From contig NC_015723.1 in assembly GCF_000219215.1 (NCBI RefSeq), positions 558,001 through 622,000 on the forward strand: a DNA stretch of 64,000 nt. Reading direction: 5' to 3'. Source of the stretch: Cupriavidus necator N-1 (GTDB lineage Bacteria; Pseudomonadota; Gammaproteobacteria; Burkholderiales; Burkholderiaceae). Positions 1-9,322 of the stretch are shown here, piece after piece. Each line of letters begins with the position of its first letter. The stretch's first letter is position 1. A model generated the notes under the pieces. It was not told the origin of the DNA. It saw only the letters and a program-made list of their open reading frames with translations, and did not search any database. The position numbers were made by a program, and so were the translations under genes.

Positions 1-1
1 A

Positions 2-1300
2 CGCCCCGCCGATCCGCTTCCTTCCGCTGATTCCGCAGATGCTGCCGGTCCTTGCGTGCCGCCGCCGGCCGGCGCGACGCTGACCCTGGCGCAGGTGCGC
101 CTGGACGCACTTCGCTGCAATCGCGACATCATCGCCGCCCGCCGCGGCGTCGAAGCCAGCCAGGCGGACATACAGATCGCTTCGCAGCGGCCCAACCCGG
201 TGCTGAGCCTGGGCGTGACCAACATCAACCCGCATGCCGGCATCGGCTCGGGCAACCTGCGCAGCAAGACCGTGGACTCCACCCTGCGCGTGGACCAGCT
301 GATCGAGACCGCCAACAAGGGCGGCCTGCGCGTGGACGCCGCGCGCAAGGCCAGCGCGGCCGCCGGCGAAGTGGTGCAGGCGGTGGTGGTGCAGCAGACC
401 GCCGGGGCGGAGCAGGCCTTCTATGAGGCGGTGATCAGCCAGGAGCGCGTGGGCGTGCTCAGGGAGATGCTGGGCCTGTACGACCGCACCCGCCAGGCCA
501 GCGAGACCCGCCTCAAGGCCGGCGACGTCTCGCGCGCCGAAGTGACCAAGCTGCAGCTCGACGCGCTGCGCGCGCAGAACGACATGCGCCAGGCCATGGC
601 CGACCACAGCCGCGACAAGGCCCAGCTGGCGCAGGCCATGGGCGTGCCCGGCACGCTCGCCGACAACCGGCTGGTGCCGGACTGGCCGCCGCTGGATACC
701 CCCGTGCCGCAGGTCGACCCCGACACGCTGCAGCGCCGCCCCGACGTGACCGCGGCCGAGGCCCGCCTGGCGGCGGCCGCCGCCGCCCGCGACCTGGCAC
801 GCGCCGGCCGCGTGCCTGACGTGACCGTGGGCGCGCAGGCTGAGCACTATCCGGTCTCCGCCACCAATACCAATGGCAGCGGCAACAGCTACGGCGTGTT
901 CCTGACGATCCCGCTGTACGTGCGCCACCGCAACGGCGGCGAGGCCCGCCGCGCCGAGGTGGACTACTACGCCGCGCTGGACGAGCGCAACCGCGTGCTG
1001 CTTGAAGCCGGCAATGAGATGGAACGGCTGCGCAGCCAGCTCGAAGCCTCGCGCCAGTCACTGCGGCAGATGCGCGACGACGTGTTGCCCGCTGCCGAAA
1101 GCGTGGCCGGCAGCGCCGAGTTTGCCTACGGCAAGGGCGCCACCGGCGTGCTCGACCTGCTCGATGCCCGCCGCGCGCTGCGCCAGACCCGGCTCGACGC
1201 CGTCAGCGCCCAGGGCGATTACGCCAAGGCCCTGTCGGCCTACCGCGCCGCGCTGCAGACCTCCACGACCGGCACTGCGACGACCACCTCGCGTCCCTGA
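2..1300 (+). CDS. czcC: CzcC-like outer-membrane factor of metal RND efflux (5' partial)
   Basis: The reading frame is open from the first base of the window, so the true start lies upstream. The visible ~430 residues form a TolC/OEP-type outer-membrane efflux channel with long, Ala/Arg/Gln-rich helical stretches (two coiled-coil hairpin repeats) and a beta-strand segment around 'GVFLTIPLYVRHRNGGEA'. Such proteins provide the outer-membrane duct for RND pumps. It is followed at 22 bp by a membrane-fusion gene and then an RND pump gene, the C-B-A order of czc/cnr-type operons, so the partner assignment is firm. Exact metal specificity cannot be read from this subunit. The signal peptide is outside the window. 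Confidence 0.9.
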   Translation, partial: RPADPLPSADSADAAGPCVPPPAGATLTLAQVRLDALRCNRDIIAARRGVEASQADIQIASQRPNPVLSLGVTNINPHAGIGSGNLRSKTVDSTLRVDQLIETANKGGLRVDAARKASAAAGEVVQAVVVQQTAGAEQAFYEAVISQERVGVLREMLGLYDRTRQASETRLKAGDVSRAEVTKLQLDALRAQNDMRQAMADHSRDKAQLAQAMGVPGTLADNRLVPDWPPLDTPVPQVDPDTLQRRPDVTAAEARLAAAAAARDLARAGRVPDVTVGAQAEHYPVSATNTNGSGNSYGVFLTIPLYVRHRNGGEARRAEVDYYAALDERNRVLLEAGNEMERLRSQLEASRQSLRQMRDDVLPAAESVAGSAEFAYGKGATGVLDLLDARRALRQTRLDAVSAQGDYAKALSAYRAALQTSTTGTATTTSRP

Positions 1301-1321
1301 ACCGCAGTTCCAGCGAATCCA

Positions 1322-2545
1322 ATGCACTCTCTCCTGTCACGCATGTCCCGCCGCATGTCTTCCGTCCATTTCCCCGCCGGCCTGCCCGCACGGGTTGCTG
1401 CCCTGTCTCTGTGCGCGCTGGCGCTGGCCTCCTGCGGCAAGTCTGAAGCGCCCAAGGCCGATGACGAGCCCAAGGTCAGCGGCAATACCATCCAGTTCCC
1501 GGCCAGCGTGAAGACGCTGCCGGGCATCGCCGGCGAAGCCGCCAAGACCGGCGGCGAGCGCATGCTGAGCCTGCCCGGCCGGCTGGTGTGGAACGAGGAC
1601 AAGACCGTGCGCGTGTCGACGCCGTTTGCCGGCCGCGTCACCGAGATCCTGGTGCAGCCCGGCACCACCGTGAAAGCGGGCCAGCCGCTGGCCAGCCTGA
1701 CCTCGCCTGATTTCGGCGTAGCCCAGGCCGATGCGCGCAAGGCCGCCGCCGACAGCGCGGTCGCGGCCAAGGCGCTGGCACGGCAGCGCGAGCTGTACGG
1801 CGCCGGCATCATCGCGCAGAAGGAATTGGAACAGGCGCAGGCCGACGCCGCGCGTTCCGCGGCGGACCTGCAGCGCACCCAGGCGGCGCTGGGCCAGTAC
1901 GGCGCGGCCGCAGGCGGCGCGGGCGCCGTCAACCAGCGCTTTCCGCTGCGCAGCCCGATCGACGGCCTGGTGGTCGAGCGCAACATCAACCTTGGCATGG
2001 AACTGCGCCCCGACCAGCCGCCCGCCGCGCCGCTGTTCCTGGTGACCGATCCGACCACGCTGTGGGCGCAGGTCGACGCGGGCGAGGCTGACCTGAGCCT
2101 GTTCAAGCCGGGCGTGGACGTGCAGCTGACCACCGCTGCCTGGCCCGGAGAGACCTTCTCCGGCACCGTGATCAAGATCGCCGACTATGTCGATCCCACC
2201 GCGCGCAGCATCAAGGTGCGGCTGATGGTGCCCAACCCGGAGCGCCGCCTGAAGGCGGAGATGTTCGTCACCGCGAAGCTGCCGGCCGCATCGTTCAAGG
2301 GCATCGCCGTGCCGTCCAAGGCCGTGTTCCTGGCCGAGAACCGCAACTATGTGTTCGTGCGCACCGCCGCCAATACCTTTGAGCGCCGCCTGGTGCGCGT
2401 GGGCGTGACGCTGCCCGGCACCACCGAGCTGCTTGAAGGCGTGAAGGACGGCGAGACCGTGATCACCGACGGCAACCTCTACCTGCAGGACATCCTGCGC
2501 GATGCCACGGCCGTGAACGCGGCGCGTGCGTCCGAGAAGAAGTGA
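1322..2545 (+). CDS. czcB: CzcB-like periplasmic adaptor (membrane fusion) lipoprotein
   Basis: A 407-residue HlyD/CzcB-family adaptor that links the inner-membrane RND pump to the outer-membrane channel. The N-terminus has a hydrophobic stretch ending in a lipobox-like LALASC, so it is probably a lipoprotein. A barrel/lipoyl half ('VSTPFAGRVTEILVQPGTTVKAGQPLASL'-type region, around residues 90-125), an alpha-helical hairpin rich in Ala/Gln (130-200), the second lipoyl half ('LRSPIDGLVVERNINLG') and a C-terminal beta-barrel follow in the usual order. No His-rich N-terminal metal-binding tail is present. Later ATGs at 1343 and 1355 would give a more typical signal length; none has a clear ribosome binding site. 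Its end overlaps the region just before czcA, so the three genes are co-transcribed. Confidence 0.9.
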   Translation: MHSLLSRMSRRMSSVHFPAGLPARVAALSLCALALASCGKSEAPKADDEPKVSGNTIQFPASVKTLPGIAGEAAKTGGERMLSLPGRLVWNEDKTVRVSTPFAGRVTEILVQPGTTVKAGQPLASLTSPDFGVAQADARKAAADSAVAAKALARQRELYGAGIIAQKELEQAQADAARSAADLQRTQAALGQYGAAAGGAGAVNQRFPLRSPIDGLVVERNINLGMELRPDQPPAAPLFLVTDPTTLWAQVDAGEADLSLFKPGVDVQLTTAAWPGETFSGTVIKIADYVDPTARSIKVRLMVPNPERRLKAEMFVTAKLPAASFKGIAVPSKAVFLAENRNYVFVRTAANTFERRLVRVGVTLPGTTELLEGVKDGETVITDGNLYLQDILRDATAVNAARASEKK

Positions 2546-2558
2546 GGACGGCCGCCAC

Positions 2559-5500
2559 ATGATTTCGCGCATCGTCAGCTTTGCCCTGCACCAGAAGCTC
2601 TTTGTCTGGCTGGGCCTGCTTATCTTCGTCGGGGGCGGCCTGGCCGCGTTCAAGAACCTGCCGATCGAAGCCTTCCCGGATGTCTCCGACATCCAGGTCA
2701 ACGTCATCACGCTGTACCCGGGCCGCGCCGCCGAAGAGGTGGAGCGCCAGGTCACCATCCCCATCGAAACCGCGCTGGCCGGCACGCCCAACGCGGTGCG
2801 GGTGTTCTCGCATACGCAGTTCGGCCTGTCGTTCATGATGGTGACCTTCAATGACAAGGCCACCGACGTGACCGCGCGCCAGCAGATCCTGGAGCGCCTG
2901 CGCAGCGTGGACCTGCCCGACGGCGTGCATCCGGACCTGGCGCCGCTGTCCACCGCGATCGGCGAGATCTACCGCTTCCGCCTGACCGGCAAGGGCTATA
3001 CCGCGCAAGAGCTGCGCACGCTGCAGGACTGGGTGGTGGAGAAGAACCTGCGCCAGGTGCCGGGCGTGGCCGACCTGGTCACCATCGGCGGAACCATCAA
3101 GCAGTACGAGGTCAATCCCAACCTGGCGCGCATGCGCGATGCCAAGATCTCACTGTCGCAGCTGTTCACCGCGCTGCAGCGCGCCAATGCCAACGCCGGC
3201 GGCGGCGCCGTGGCGCACGGCCGGCAGCAGTTCCTGCTGCGCTCGCTGGGCAGCTTCCGTACCTCGGCCGATATCGCCAACGTGGTGGTGGCCGAGAACA
3301 ACGGCACCCCCATCCTTGTCAAGGATATCGCCGACGTGAGGGTCGGCAGCGCGCCGCCGCAAGGCCTGATGGGCCAGGACAACGAGGACGACATCGTCTC
3401 GGGCATCGTGGTGATGCGCAAGGGCGAGAACCCGTCGCTGGTGCTGGAGGCGCTGAAGAAGAGGATCGACCTGCTGGACGACCAGATCCTGCCCAAGGGC
3501 GTGAAGATCGTGCCGTACTACGACCGCTCCACGCTGATCGACAAGACCCTGCACACCGTGTTCGGCAACCTGGTGGAAGGCGCGCTGCTGGTGATGGCGG
3601 TGCTGTACCTGTTCCTGGCCAACGTGCGTGCCGCGGCAATCGTGGCGCTGATCATCCCGCTGGCGTTGCTGTCGACCTTCATCGGCCTGACCTGGGTGGG
3701 CATTCCGGCCAACCTGCTGTCTCTTGGCGCGATGGACTTCGGTATCATCGTCGACGGCGCGGTGATCGTGGTCGAGAACATCTTCAAGCGGCTGGGCGAG
3801 CTGAAGGAGCAGCAGATCAAGGACAGCAAGGCGCGCCTCCTCGCCATCCTGCAGGCCACCACGGAAGTGGGCCGTCCGACCGTGTTCTCGATGGTCATCA
3901 TCATTGCGGCGCACATCCCGATCTTCACGCTGCAGCGGCACGAGGGCAAGATCTTCGCGCCGATGGCCTACACGGTGACGGGCGCGCTGATCGGCTCCCT
4001 GATCCTCTCGCTGACGCTGGTGCCGCTGCTGTGCCACCTGCTGCTCACCAAGAACATCGCGCACGACGACAACTTCATCGTGCGCCACTGCAAGCGGCTC
4101 TATGAGCCGATGCTGGCCTGGGCGCTGGACCACAAGAAGCTGGTGGTGGGCGCGGCGGTGGGCCTGCTGGTGGTGACCGTGGGCGTGGGCAAGTTCCTTG
4201 GCAGCGAGTTCCTGCCCGAACTGGACGAAGGCTCGATGTGGGTCAGCTTCGACCTGCCCGCGTCGGTCTCGATCGATGAAGCGCGCGACCAGGCGCGGCT
4301 GCTGCGCGGCGTGATCCGCAAGACCCCGGAGGTCAACACCACCATCTCCAAGGTGGGCCGCCCCGATGACGGCACCGATCCCAAGCTGATCAACACCGTC
4401 GAGATCCTGGTCGACCTCAAGCCCGAGAAGCAGTGGCGCGACGGCTTCAACAAGCGCGGCATCATCGGCGAGATCGACAAGAACCTGCGCCAGCTCCCCG
4501 GCATCGAGCCCAATTTCTCGCAGCCGGTGCGTGACAACATCCTGGAGAGCATCTCGCAGATCAAGGGCCAGATCGTGATCAAGGTCCAGAGCGACAGCCT
4601 TGAGCACAACAAGCAGGTGGCCGACCAGATCCTGGCCAACGTGCAGTCGGTCAAGGGCGTGATGCGGGCCTTTATCGACCGCGACGGCGAGCTGCCGCAG
4701 TACGTGCTGGAGTTCGACCGCGCCCAGGCCGCGCGCTACGGCATCAACGTGGCCGACGTGCAGGACCTGATGGAAACCGCGCTGGCCGGCAAGGCCGCGA
4801 CCGAGCTGTGGGAGGGCGAGAAGCACTTCAGCGTTGCCGTGCGCCTGAAGCCGTCGGAGCGCGCGCTGCCGAACCTGCCCAATATCTTCATGCAGACCGC
4901 GGACGGCGCGCAGGTGCCGCTGTCACAGCTGGTGACCTTCCGCGCGGCATCCGGCGCGATGAACATCAGCCGCGAGAACGGCCAGCGCACCACCTCGATC
5001 GGCATTTTTATCCACGACCGCGACATGGGCAGCGTGGTGAAGGACATGCAGGCGCTGGTGGCCAAGAATGTCAAGGCCGAGGACGTCAAGATCAGCTGGT
5101 CGGGCGAGTTCGAGAACCAGGAGCGCGCCATGGCGCGGCTCTCGATCGTGGTGCCGCTGTCGGTGCTGGTGATCTTCCTGCTGCTGTTCAATGCGTTCAA
5201 GTCGTTCAAGAGCGCCACGCTGATCATCTCGAACATCCCGTTCGCGCTGATCGGCGGCGTGTTCGCGCTGTTCCTGACCGGCATTCCACTGTCGGTGTCG
5301 GCGGCGATCGGCTTTATCGCGCTGTTCGGCCAGGCGGTGCTCAACGGCGTGGTGATGGTGACCTACTTCAACCAGCTGCGCGATGAAGGTATGCCGGTGC
5401 GCCAGGCCGTGCTGACCGGCTCGATGGACCGGCTGCGCACGGTGCTGATGACCGCGCTGCTGGCCATGCTGGGTTTGTTCCCGATGGCCATCTCGCGCGC

Positions 5501-5681
5501 CATCGGCTCGGAGACGCAGCGCCCGCTGGCCATCGTCATCATCGGCGGGCTGATTACCGCCACCATGCTGACGCTGATCGTGCTGCCCACCCTGTATGAA
5601 TGGATGGTGGGCCGCAACTGGCCGGACGAGGAGGGCGACAAGCCCGACGAGAGCCGGTTGACGCCATCGATTGCGGGCTGA
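2559..5681 (+). CDS. czcA: CzcA-like heavy-metal RND efflux pump
   Basis: A 1040-residue inner-membrane RND proton antiporter of the HME family. I use the ATG at 2559 (MISRIVSFAL), which begins directly with the first transmembrane helix, rather than an upstream in-frame ATG inside czcB. Transmembrane helix 4 carries DFGIIVDGAVIVVEN (D393, D399, E406), the pattern DFGx3DGAx3VEN of the divalent-cation groups HME1/HME2 (Zn, Co, Cd, Ni), not the A(I)G..D(A)A..IEN form of Cu/Ag pumps. The three acidic residues match those known to be essential in C. metallidurans CzcA. Two large periplasmic loops lie between helices 1-2 and 7-8. It exports divalent metal across the envelope with the two upstream proteins. 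No metal-responsive regulator gene is adjacent. Confidence 0.95.
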   Translation: MISRIVSFALHQKLFVWLGLLIFVGGGLAAFKNLPIEAFPDVSDIQVNVITLYPGRAAEEVERQVTIPIETALAGTPNAVRVFSHTQFGLSFMMVTFNDKATDVTARQQILERLRSVDLPDGVHPDLAPLSTAIGEIYRFRLTGKGYTAQELRTLQDWVVEKNLRQVPGVADLVTIGGTIKQYEVNPNLARMRDAKISLSQLFTALQRANANAGGGAVAHGRQQFLLRSLGSFRTSADIANVVVAENNGTPILVKDIADVRVGSAPPQGLMGQDNEDDIVSGIVVMRKGENPSLVLEALKKRIDLLDDQILPKGVKIVPYYDRSTLIDKTLHTVFGNLVEGALLVMAVLYLFLANVRAAAIVALIIPLALLSTFIGLTWVGIPANLLSLGAMDFGIIVDGAVIVVENIFKRLGELKEQQIKDSKARLLAILQATTEVGRPTVFSMVIIIAAHIPIFTLQRHEGKIFAPMAYTVTGALIGSLILSLTLVPLLCHLLLTKNIAHDDNFIVRHCKRLYEPMLAWALDHKKLVVGAAVGLLVVTVGVGKFLGSEFLPELDEGSMWVSFDLPASVSIDEARDQARLLRGVIRKTPEVNTTISKVGRPDDGTDPKLINTVEILVDLKPEKQWRDGFNKRGIIGEIDKNLRQLPGIEPNFSQPVRDNILESISQIKGQIVIKVQSDSLEHNKQVADQILANVQSVKGVMRAFIDRDGELPQYVLEFDRAQAARYGINVADVQDLMETALAGKAATELWEGEKHFSVAVRLKPSERALPNLPNIFMQTADGAQVPLSQLVTFRAASGAMNISRENGQRTTSIGIFIHDRDMGSVVKDMQALVAKNVKAEDVKISWSGEFENQERAMARLSIVVPLSVLVIFLLLFNAFKSFKSATLIISNIPFALIGGVFALFLTGIPLSVSAAIGFIALFGQAVLNGVVMVTYFNQLRDEGMPVRQAVLTGSMDRLRTVLMTALLAMLGLFPMAISRAIGSETQRPLAIVIIGGLITATMLTLIVLPTLYEWMVGRNWPDEEGDKPDESRLTPSIAG

Positions 5682-5734
5682 TGACAGGGCCGCGGTCGCG
5701 GCCTGTGTGGCATTGCAGACAGGCCCCAGGCATG

Positions 5735-5768
5735 ACGCCGCCCCCACACCGGGCGGCGTTTTTTCTTT
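5735..5768 (+). terminator. Rho-independent terminator after czcCBA
   Basis: A 9-bp GC-rich stem (ACGCCGCCC / GGGCGGCGT) with a 7-nt loop is followed by TTTTTTCTTTT. It lies 54 bp after the czcA stop and ends the efflux operon. The remaining ~215 bp before the next gene shows no other feature I can name. Confidence 0.85.
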
Positions 5769-5984
5769 TAAGGCGCATTCCACAAGTCCCTCCGCAATCC
5801 GGTGCATGCCCCGCCGTGTGCGTCGCCCGAATCGCAATGTCGGAATAGTCTGACGCTCCTTTCGGAGCCGGACGCCTGCTTCCCATATTTCCCCGAGCCT
5901 ACTCTGTACTTACGGCATGGCCAGCAGCATAGCCGCCGGCCTCTCATGCGTACCCTGACGCATCCACCCGGAAAGGAGATCGAC

Positions 5985-6593
5985 ATGTTGAAGAAATGGC
6001 TGACCGCAGCAGTGTGTTCGATGATGGTTGCCGCACCGGCGGGATTTGCTTTGGCCCAGATGACCGCGCCAGCAACCACGACCGGAACGGCTGCAACCGG
6101 GACAAAGGCGGACTATGACGCCGCGGTGAAGCAGGCTGATGCGGACTACAAGGCTGCCTCCGCCAAGTGCGATGGCATGAAGGCCAACGCCAAGGACGTT
6201 TGCAAGGCCGAGGCCAAGCGCGACCGCGATGTGGCCAAGGCCCAGGCAGAAGCCCGCCGCGACGGCACGCAGAAGTCGATGGCCAAGGCCGAGAAGGTCA
6301 AGGCCGACCGCGACTATGACGTCGCCAAGGAAATGTGCGACGACAAGAAGGGCAATGACAAGGACGTTTGCAAGAAGGACGCCAAGGCCGCCCATGAAAA
6401 GGCACTGATGGCTGCCAAGGTCGACAAGGCCGCGGCGACCGGTTCGCGTGCCGACGTGGCGGAAGCCCGCGCCGACGCGAAGAAGGACGCCACTGACGCC
6501 GCCTACAAGGCCGACAAGGAACGCTGCGACGCGCTCTCGGGCGAGTCCAAGGACAAGTGCCAGGCCGATGTGAAGGCCAAGTACAGCAAGTAA
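5985..6593 (+). CDS. Exported Lys/Ala/Asp-rich protein with triplicated Cys-pair repeat
   Basis: A 202-residue protein of unknown function. The start at 5985 is chosen because AAAGGAG precedes it and the N-terminus (MLKKWLTAAVCSMMVAAPAGFALAQ) is a clear Sec signal peptide; the frame is open upstream but without a good site. The mature part is highly charged and probably helical. It contains three spaced copies of a unit built on C-x(7-8)-KDxC-x3-AK (AKCDGMKANAKDVCKAEAK, EMCDDKKGNDKDVCKKDAK, ERCDALSGESKDKCQADVK), with Ala/Lys-rich linkers. Paired cysteines in a periplasmic protein suggest three disulfide-closed helical hairpins or metal binding; this is inference. It stands alone between the efflux operon and a CsbD gene, so a stress or envelope role is plausible. 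Confidence 0.75.
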   Translation: MLKKWLTAAVCSMMVAAPAGFALAQMTAPATTTGTAATGTKADYDAAVKQADADYKAASAKCDGMKANAKDVCKAEAKRDRDVAKAQAEARRDGTQKSMAKAEKVKADRDYDVAKEMCDDKKGNDKDVCKKDAKAAHEKALMAAKVDKAAATGSRADVAEARADAKKDATDAAYKADKERCDALSGESKDKCQADVKAKYSK

Positions 6594-6695
6594 GCCTTCG
6601 CGGTGTCCCGCCAGCAATGGCGGGACACGCACCGCACCACACGCAAGGGGACGCCTCTGATGGCGCCCCCTTGCCACCGGATGAAGGAGCACGAC

Positions 6696-6899
6696 ATGAA
6701 CTGGGACCAGATCGAAGGCAAGTGGGAACAAGTGAAGGGCAAGGTCAAGGAGAAGTGGGGCAAGCTGACCGACGATGACATCGCGCAGATCAACGGCAAG
6801 CGTGATCAGCTTGCCGGCCGCATCCAGGAGCGCTATGGCTACACCAAGGAGCGCGCCGAGGAAGAAATGAAGGCGTGGGAACGGGACACGCGCTGGTAA
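6696..6899 (+). CDS. CsbD-family stress-response protein
   Basis: A 67-residue hydrophilic, Lys/Glu-rich protein starting MNWDQIEGKWEQVKGKVKEK, the hallmark of the CsbD/YjbJ family, whose members are abundant in stationary phase and under general stress in many bacteria; the molecular role is not known. The start at 6696 has AAGGAG six bases upstream. The frame is open upstream of this ATG but the extra residues do not resemble the family. It is followed by its own terminator and sits 102 bp after the Cys-repeat protein, possibly in the same transcript. Confidence 0.9.
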   Translation: MNWDQIEGKWEQVKGKVKEKWGKLTDDDIAQINGKRDQLAGRIQERYGYTKERAEEEMKAWERDTRW

Positions 6900-6918
6900 G
6901 CAGGGCGTGGCAGCACGG

Positions 6919-6956
6919 CAAGGCGGGTCGCCAGCGGGCGCCCCGCCTTGTTTCTT
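6919..6956 (+). terminator. Rho-independent terminator after csbD-like gene
   Basis: CAAGGCGGG pairs with CCCGCCTTG across a GC-rich apex, followed by TTTCTTGT. It is 19 bp after the stop codon. The next ~180 bp up to the kinase gene hold a weaker ACCCC/GGGGT hairpin near 6984-7006 and nothing else recognisable. Confidence 0.75.
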
Positions 6957-7139
6957 GTGTGGCGCGTACTCGATTCCCCTCAGGCACCCCCGGAACGAGG
7001 GGTGTTTCGGCGTAAATCGCGCAGCATTAAGCGCGGATTAGCTCTGAATGCAACCAAATGATGCACGCGCCACCCGCGCAGGGCATACCATGTCGCGTCG
7101 CCGACCCCACCATCCATCCGGCCTGCTTTCGCGCTCCGC

Positions 7140-8558
7140 ATGTACGCAGCCTTGCCCGCCTTCGTCTCGTCGATCTTCCTCGGTTACGGCCTCTATGTGC
7201 TGGTGACCAAGGGGGTGACGCGCGTCTCCACTTCGTTCTTCCTGCTGTGCGTGACCACCTTCGCCTGGCAGGGCACGTGGGTGTTCCTGTTCCAGGCCTC
7301 GCATCCCGATGTGGCGCTGGCGCTGGCCAGGCTCGGCTACCTCTTCATCCTGTTCCTGCCGACCACGTTCTACCACTTCATTGCCGAAGTCACCGAGTGC
7401 CGCCGCGAGCGGCCGTTGCTGCTGGCCTCCTACGGCCTGAGCCTGGTGCTGGCGGTGCTGCTGCTGACCACCAACCAGGTGGTCTCTGGCTACTACAGCT
7501 ATTTCTTCGGCGACTATCCCAAGGCCGGCCCGCTGCATCCGCTGCACCTGTTGCAGACGGTGCTGGTGGCGCTGCGCAGCGCCTGGCTGCTGGTGGCGGC
7601 GCGGCACAATGCAACGGCTGAACGCCGCAAGCGCTACAAGCTGTGCCTGGTGGCGGTGGCGCTCTATTCGCTGGCGGCGGTGGACTACGCCGTCAACTAC
7701 GGCGCGGCCTTCTATCCGCCGGGCGTGGTGTTCGTGGCGGCAAGCCTGGGCATCCTGGCGGTCAGCGTGGTGCGCTACGACCTGATGCATCCGTATTCGC
7801 TGGCCGCCACCGTGGCGCACGAGGTGCGCACGCCGCTGGCGACCATCCGCATGCAGGCGCAGGAGCTGGCGCGCACCTGGCCGCAGGTGCTGCACGGCTA
7901 CCAGCTGGCGGTCCAGCAGGGGCTGTACGAGGACCGCATGCGGCCCGGCCAGCTTGAGCGCGTGTCGAGCCTGGTCGGCGCCATCACGCGGGAAGTCGAT
8001 GGCACCAGCACCGTGATCGACATGGCGCTGGCCTCGGTCACGCTGGAGCGGCTGGACCGCAGCAGCTTTGCGCCACACGGCATTGCCGACTGCGTGCATG
8101 CGGCGCTGGAGCGCTACCCGTTCCAGGGCGAGGAGCGCGGCTGCGTGCAGGTTCGCGGCATCGACCAGGACTGGCGCTTTGTCGGCTCCGACACGCTGCT
8201 GGTCTATGTGCTGTTCAATCTGCTGAAGAACGCGCTGCATGCGATCAGGGCGGCCGGCGGCGGCCACATCGACATCACCGGCGCGACCGAGGGCCAGTAC
8301 CACGTGATCCGCTTTCGCGACACCGGCCCGGGCATTCCGGCCGACGTCATGCCGCGCATCTTTGATCCGTTCTTCTCCACCAAGGCGCATGGCACCGGTG
8401 CCGGCCTGGGCCTGGCCTTCTGCCGGCGCGTGATCGAGACCTTCGGCGGGCGCATTGAGTGCGAGTCGGTGCCGGCCGTGCATACCACCTTCACGCTCAG
8501 GCTGCCGCGCTTCACCGCCATGGCCGACAGCCGACTGCGCACCAGCACCGCCGGCTGA
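7140..8558 (+). CDS. Orphan 7-TM sensor histidine kinase
   Basis: A 472-residue membrane sensor kinase. Seven hydrophobic segments fill residues ~2-211 with short loops, resembling the 7-TM input modules of kinases that sense small lipophilic signals. The kinase core follows directly, with no HAMP or PAS: H-box VAHEVRTPLATIRM (His227), N-box FNLLKNALHAI, G1 DTGPGIP, F-box IFDPFFSTK and G2 GAGLGLAFC. All boxes needed for autophosphorylation are intact. No response-regulator gene is adjacent; the next gene is a convergent hotdog thioesterase 51 bp away. A ribosome binding site is not evident before the ATG at 7140, so the start is less certain than the identity. The ligand is unknown. Confidence 0.88.
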   Translation: MYAALPAFVSSIFLGYGLYVLVTKGVTRVSTSFFLLCVTTFAWQGTWVFLFQASHPDVALALARLGYLFILFLPTTFYHFIAEVTECRRERPLLLASYGLSLVLAVLLLTTNQVVSGYYSYFFGDYPKAGPLHPLHLLQTVLVALRSAWLLVAARHNATAERRKRYKLCLVAVALYSLAAVDYAVNYGAAFYPPGVVFVAASLGILAVSVVRYDLMHPYSLAATVAHEVRTPLATIRMQAQELARTWPQVLHGYQLAVQQGLYEDRMRPGQLERVSSLVGAITREVDGTSTVIDMALASVTLERLDRSSFAPHGIADCVHAALERYPFQGEERGCVQVRGIDQDWRFVGSDTLLVYVLFNLLKNALHAIRAAGGGHIDITGATEGQYHVIRFRDTGPGIPADVMPRIFDPFFSTKAHGTGAGLGLAFCRRVIETFGGRIECESVPAVHTTFTLRLPRFTAMADSRLRTSTAG

Positions 8559-8609
8559 CCCACGGCCGGCGGTGCCGGATTCAGACTCGCACGGGGTCAG
8601 CCGCCTGGC

Positions 8610-9107
8610 TCAGCTGGCCAGTGCCGGCAGCACCAGTTCATATTCCCTGACCCGCTCGATGATGCCCGCCGGAAAGCGCGTGATGCGCTTTTCCCGGTCG
8701 GCGAAGACGATCTGCTGGTAGCCCAGCGACACCGGCTTGCCCCCCACGCAGAACCGGAACAGCAGGTAGGCCGAGCATTGCCGGACCTGGAAGGTGTTCA
8801 GGTAGCAATCCACGCGCTGGAACGGGAACGTCTCCTCGACATACTCCTGGTGCGCACGCTTGGTCACGAAGACGCCGCCCGCGGCCAGCAGGTTGTCGTG
8901 GATGCATTCATGGAACCACCGCTCCCGGCAAATGCCCTGCCACTCGAAGTAGCGGGCGAAGTAGGTATTCATAAAGGCATTGGAATCCTTGAGATAAATG
9001 TCGATCGCATGGTGGAAGGTCTTGTGCGAAGCCGTCTCGAACGCGTCGGGTGCCAGTTGGGCCGTGCCGCGGTTCAGGATTTGGGGGATCACGTCTCGCA
9101 TCAACAT
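8610..9107 (-). CDS. Hotdog-fold acyl-CoA/acyl thioesterase
   Basis: A 165-residue protein with the hotdog signature NTYFARYFEWQGICRERWF near residues 44-62, close in form to the N-Y-x(5)-WQG-x-RE motif of YbgC/DynE7-type (polyketide-releasing) thioesterases. It would hydrolyse an acyl thioester in the cytoplasm; the substrate cannot be told. The start at 9107 is supported by AAGGAG seven bases upstream; a longer reading upstream lacks this support. It is transcribed towards the sensor kinase gene and divergently from the GntR gene, with about 300 bp between that contain a probable GntR operator. Confidence 0.8.
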   Translation of the reverse strand: MLMRDVIPQILNRGTAQLAPDAFETASHKTFHHAIDIYLKDSNAFMNTYFARYFEWQGICRERWFHECIHDNLLAAGGVFVTKRAHQEYVEETFPFQRVDCYLNTFQVRQCSAYLLFRFCVGGKPVSLGYQQIVFADREKRITRFPAGIIERVREYELVLPALAS

Positions 9108-9322
9108 AAATTGACTCCTTGAGATGGCCGCAAGCGGCAGCCACGCCTGCCCCCGGGAAGGTTGGGGCATGGTGGCATTCTGTCCGCTTGGGCAGTGGCA
9201 GGGTGGGCGCTGAAGTGGGGGTTCCTGCACGTTTCGGCGCGTGACGCCCGGTCGACAAACGCCCGGAATGCATGCCCGGGCCTGGCAAAACCGGAGAGGC
9301 ATGGATCGGCGTTAACCCGAGT

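Noticed and set aside
3150..4826. A 558-codon open frame on the minus strand within czcA
   Set aside because: It is very rich in His, Gln, Arg and Asp with no motif, as expected for the antisense of a high-GC gene; the plus-strand RND pump is certain.
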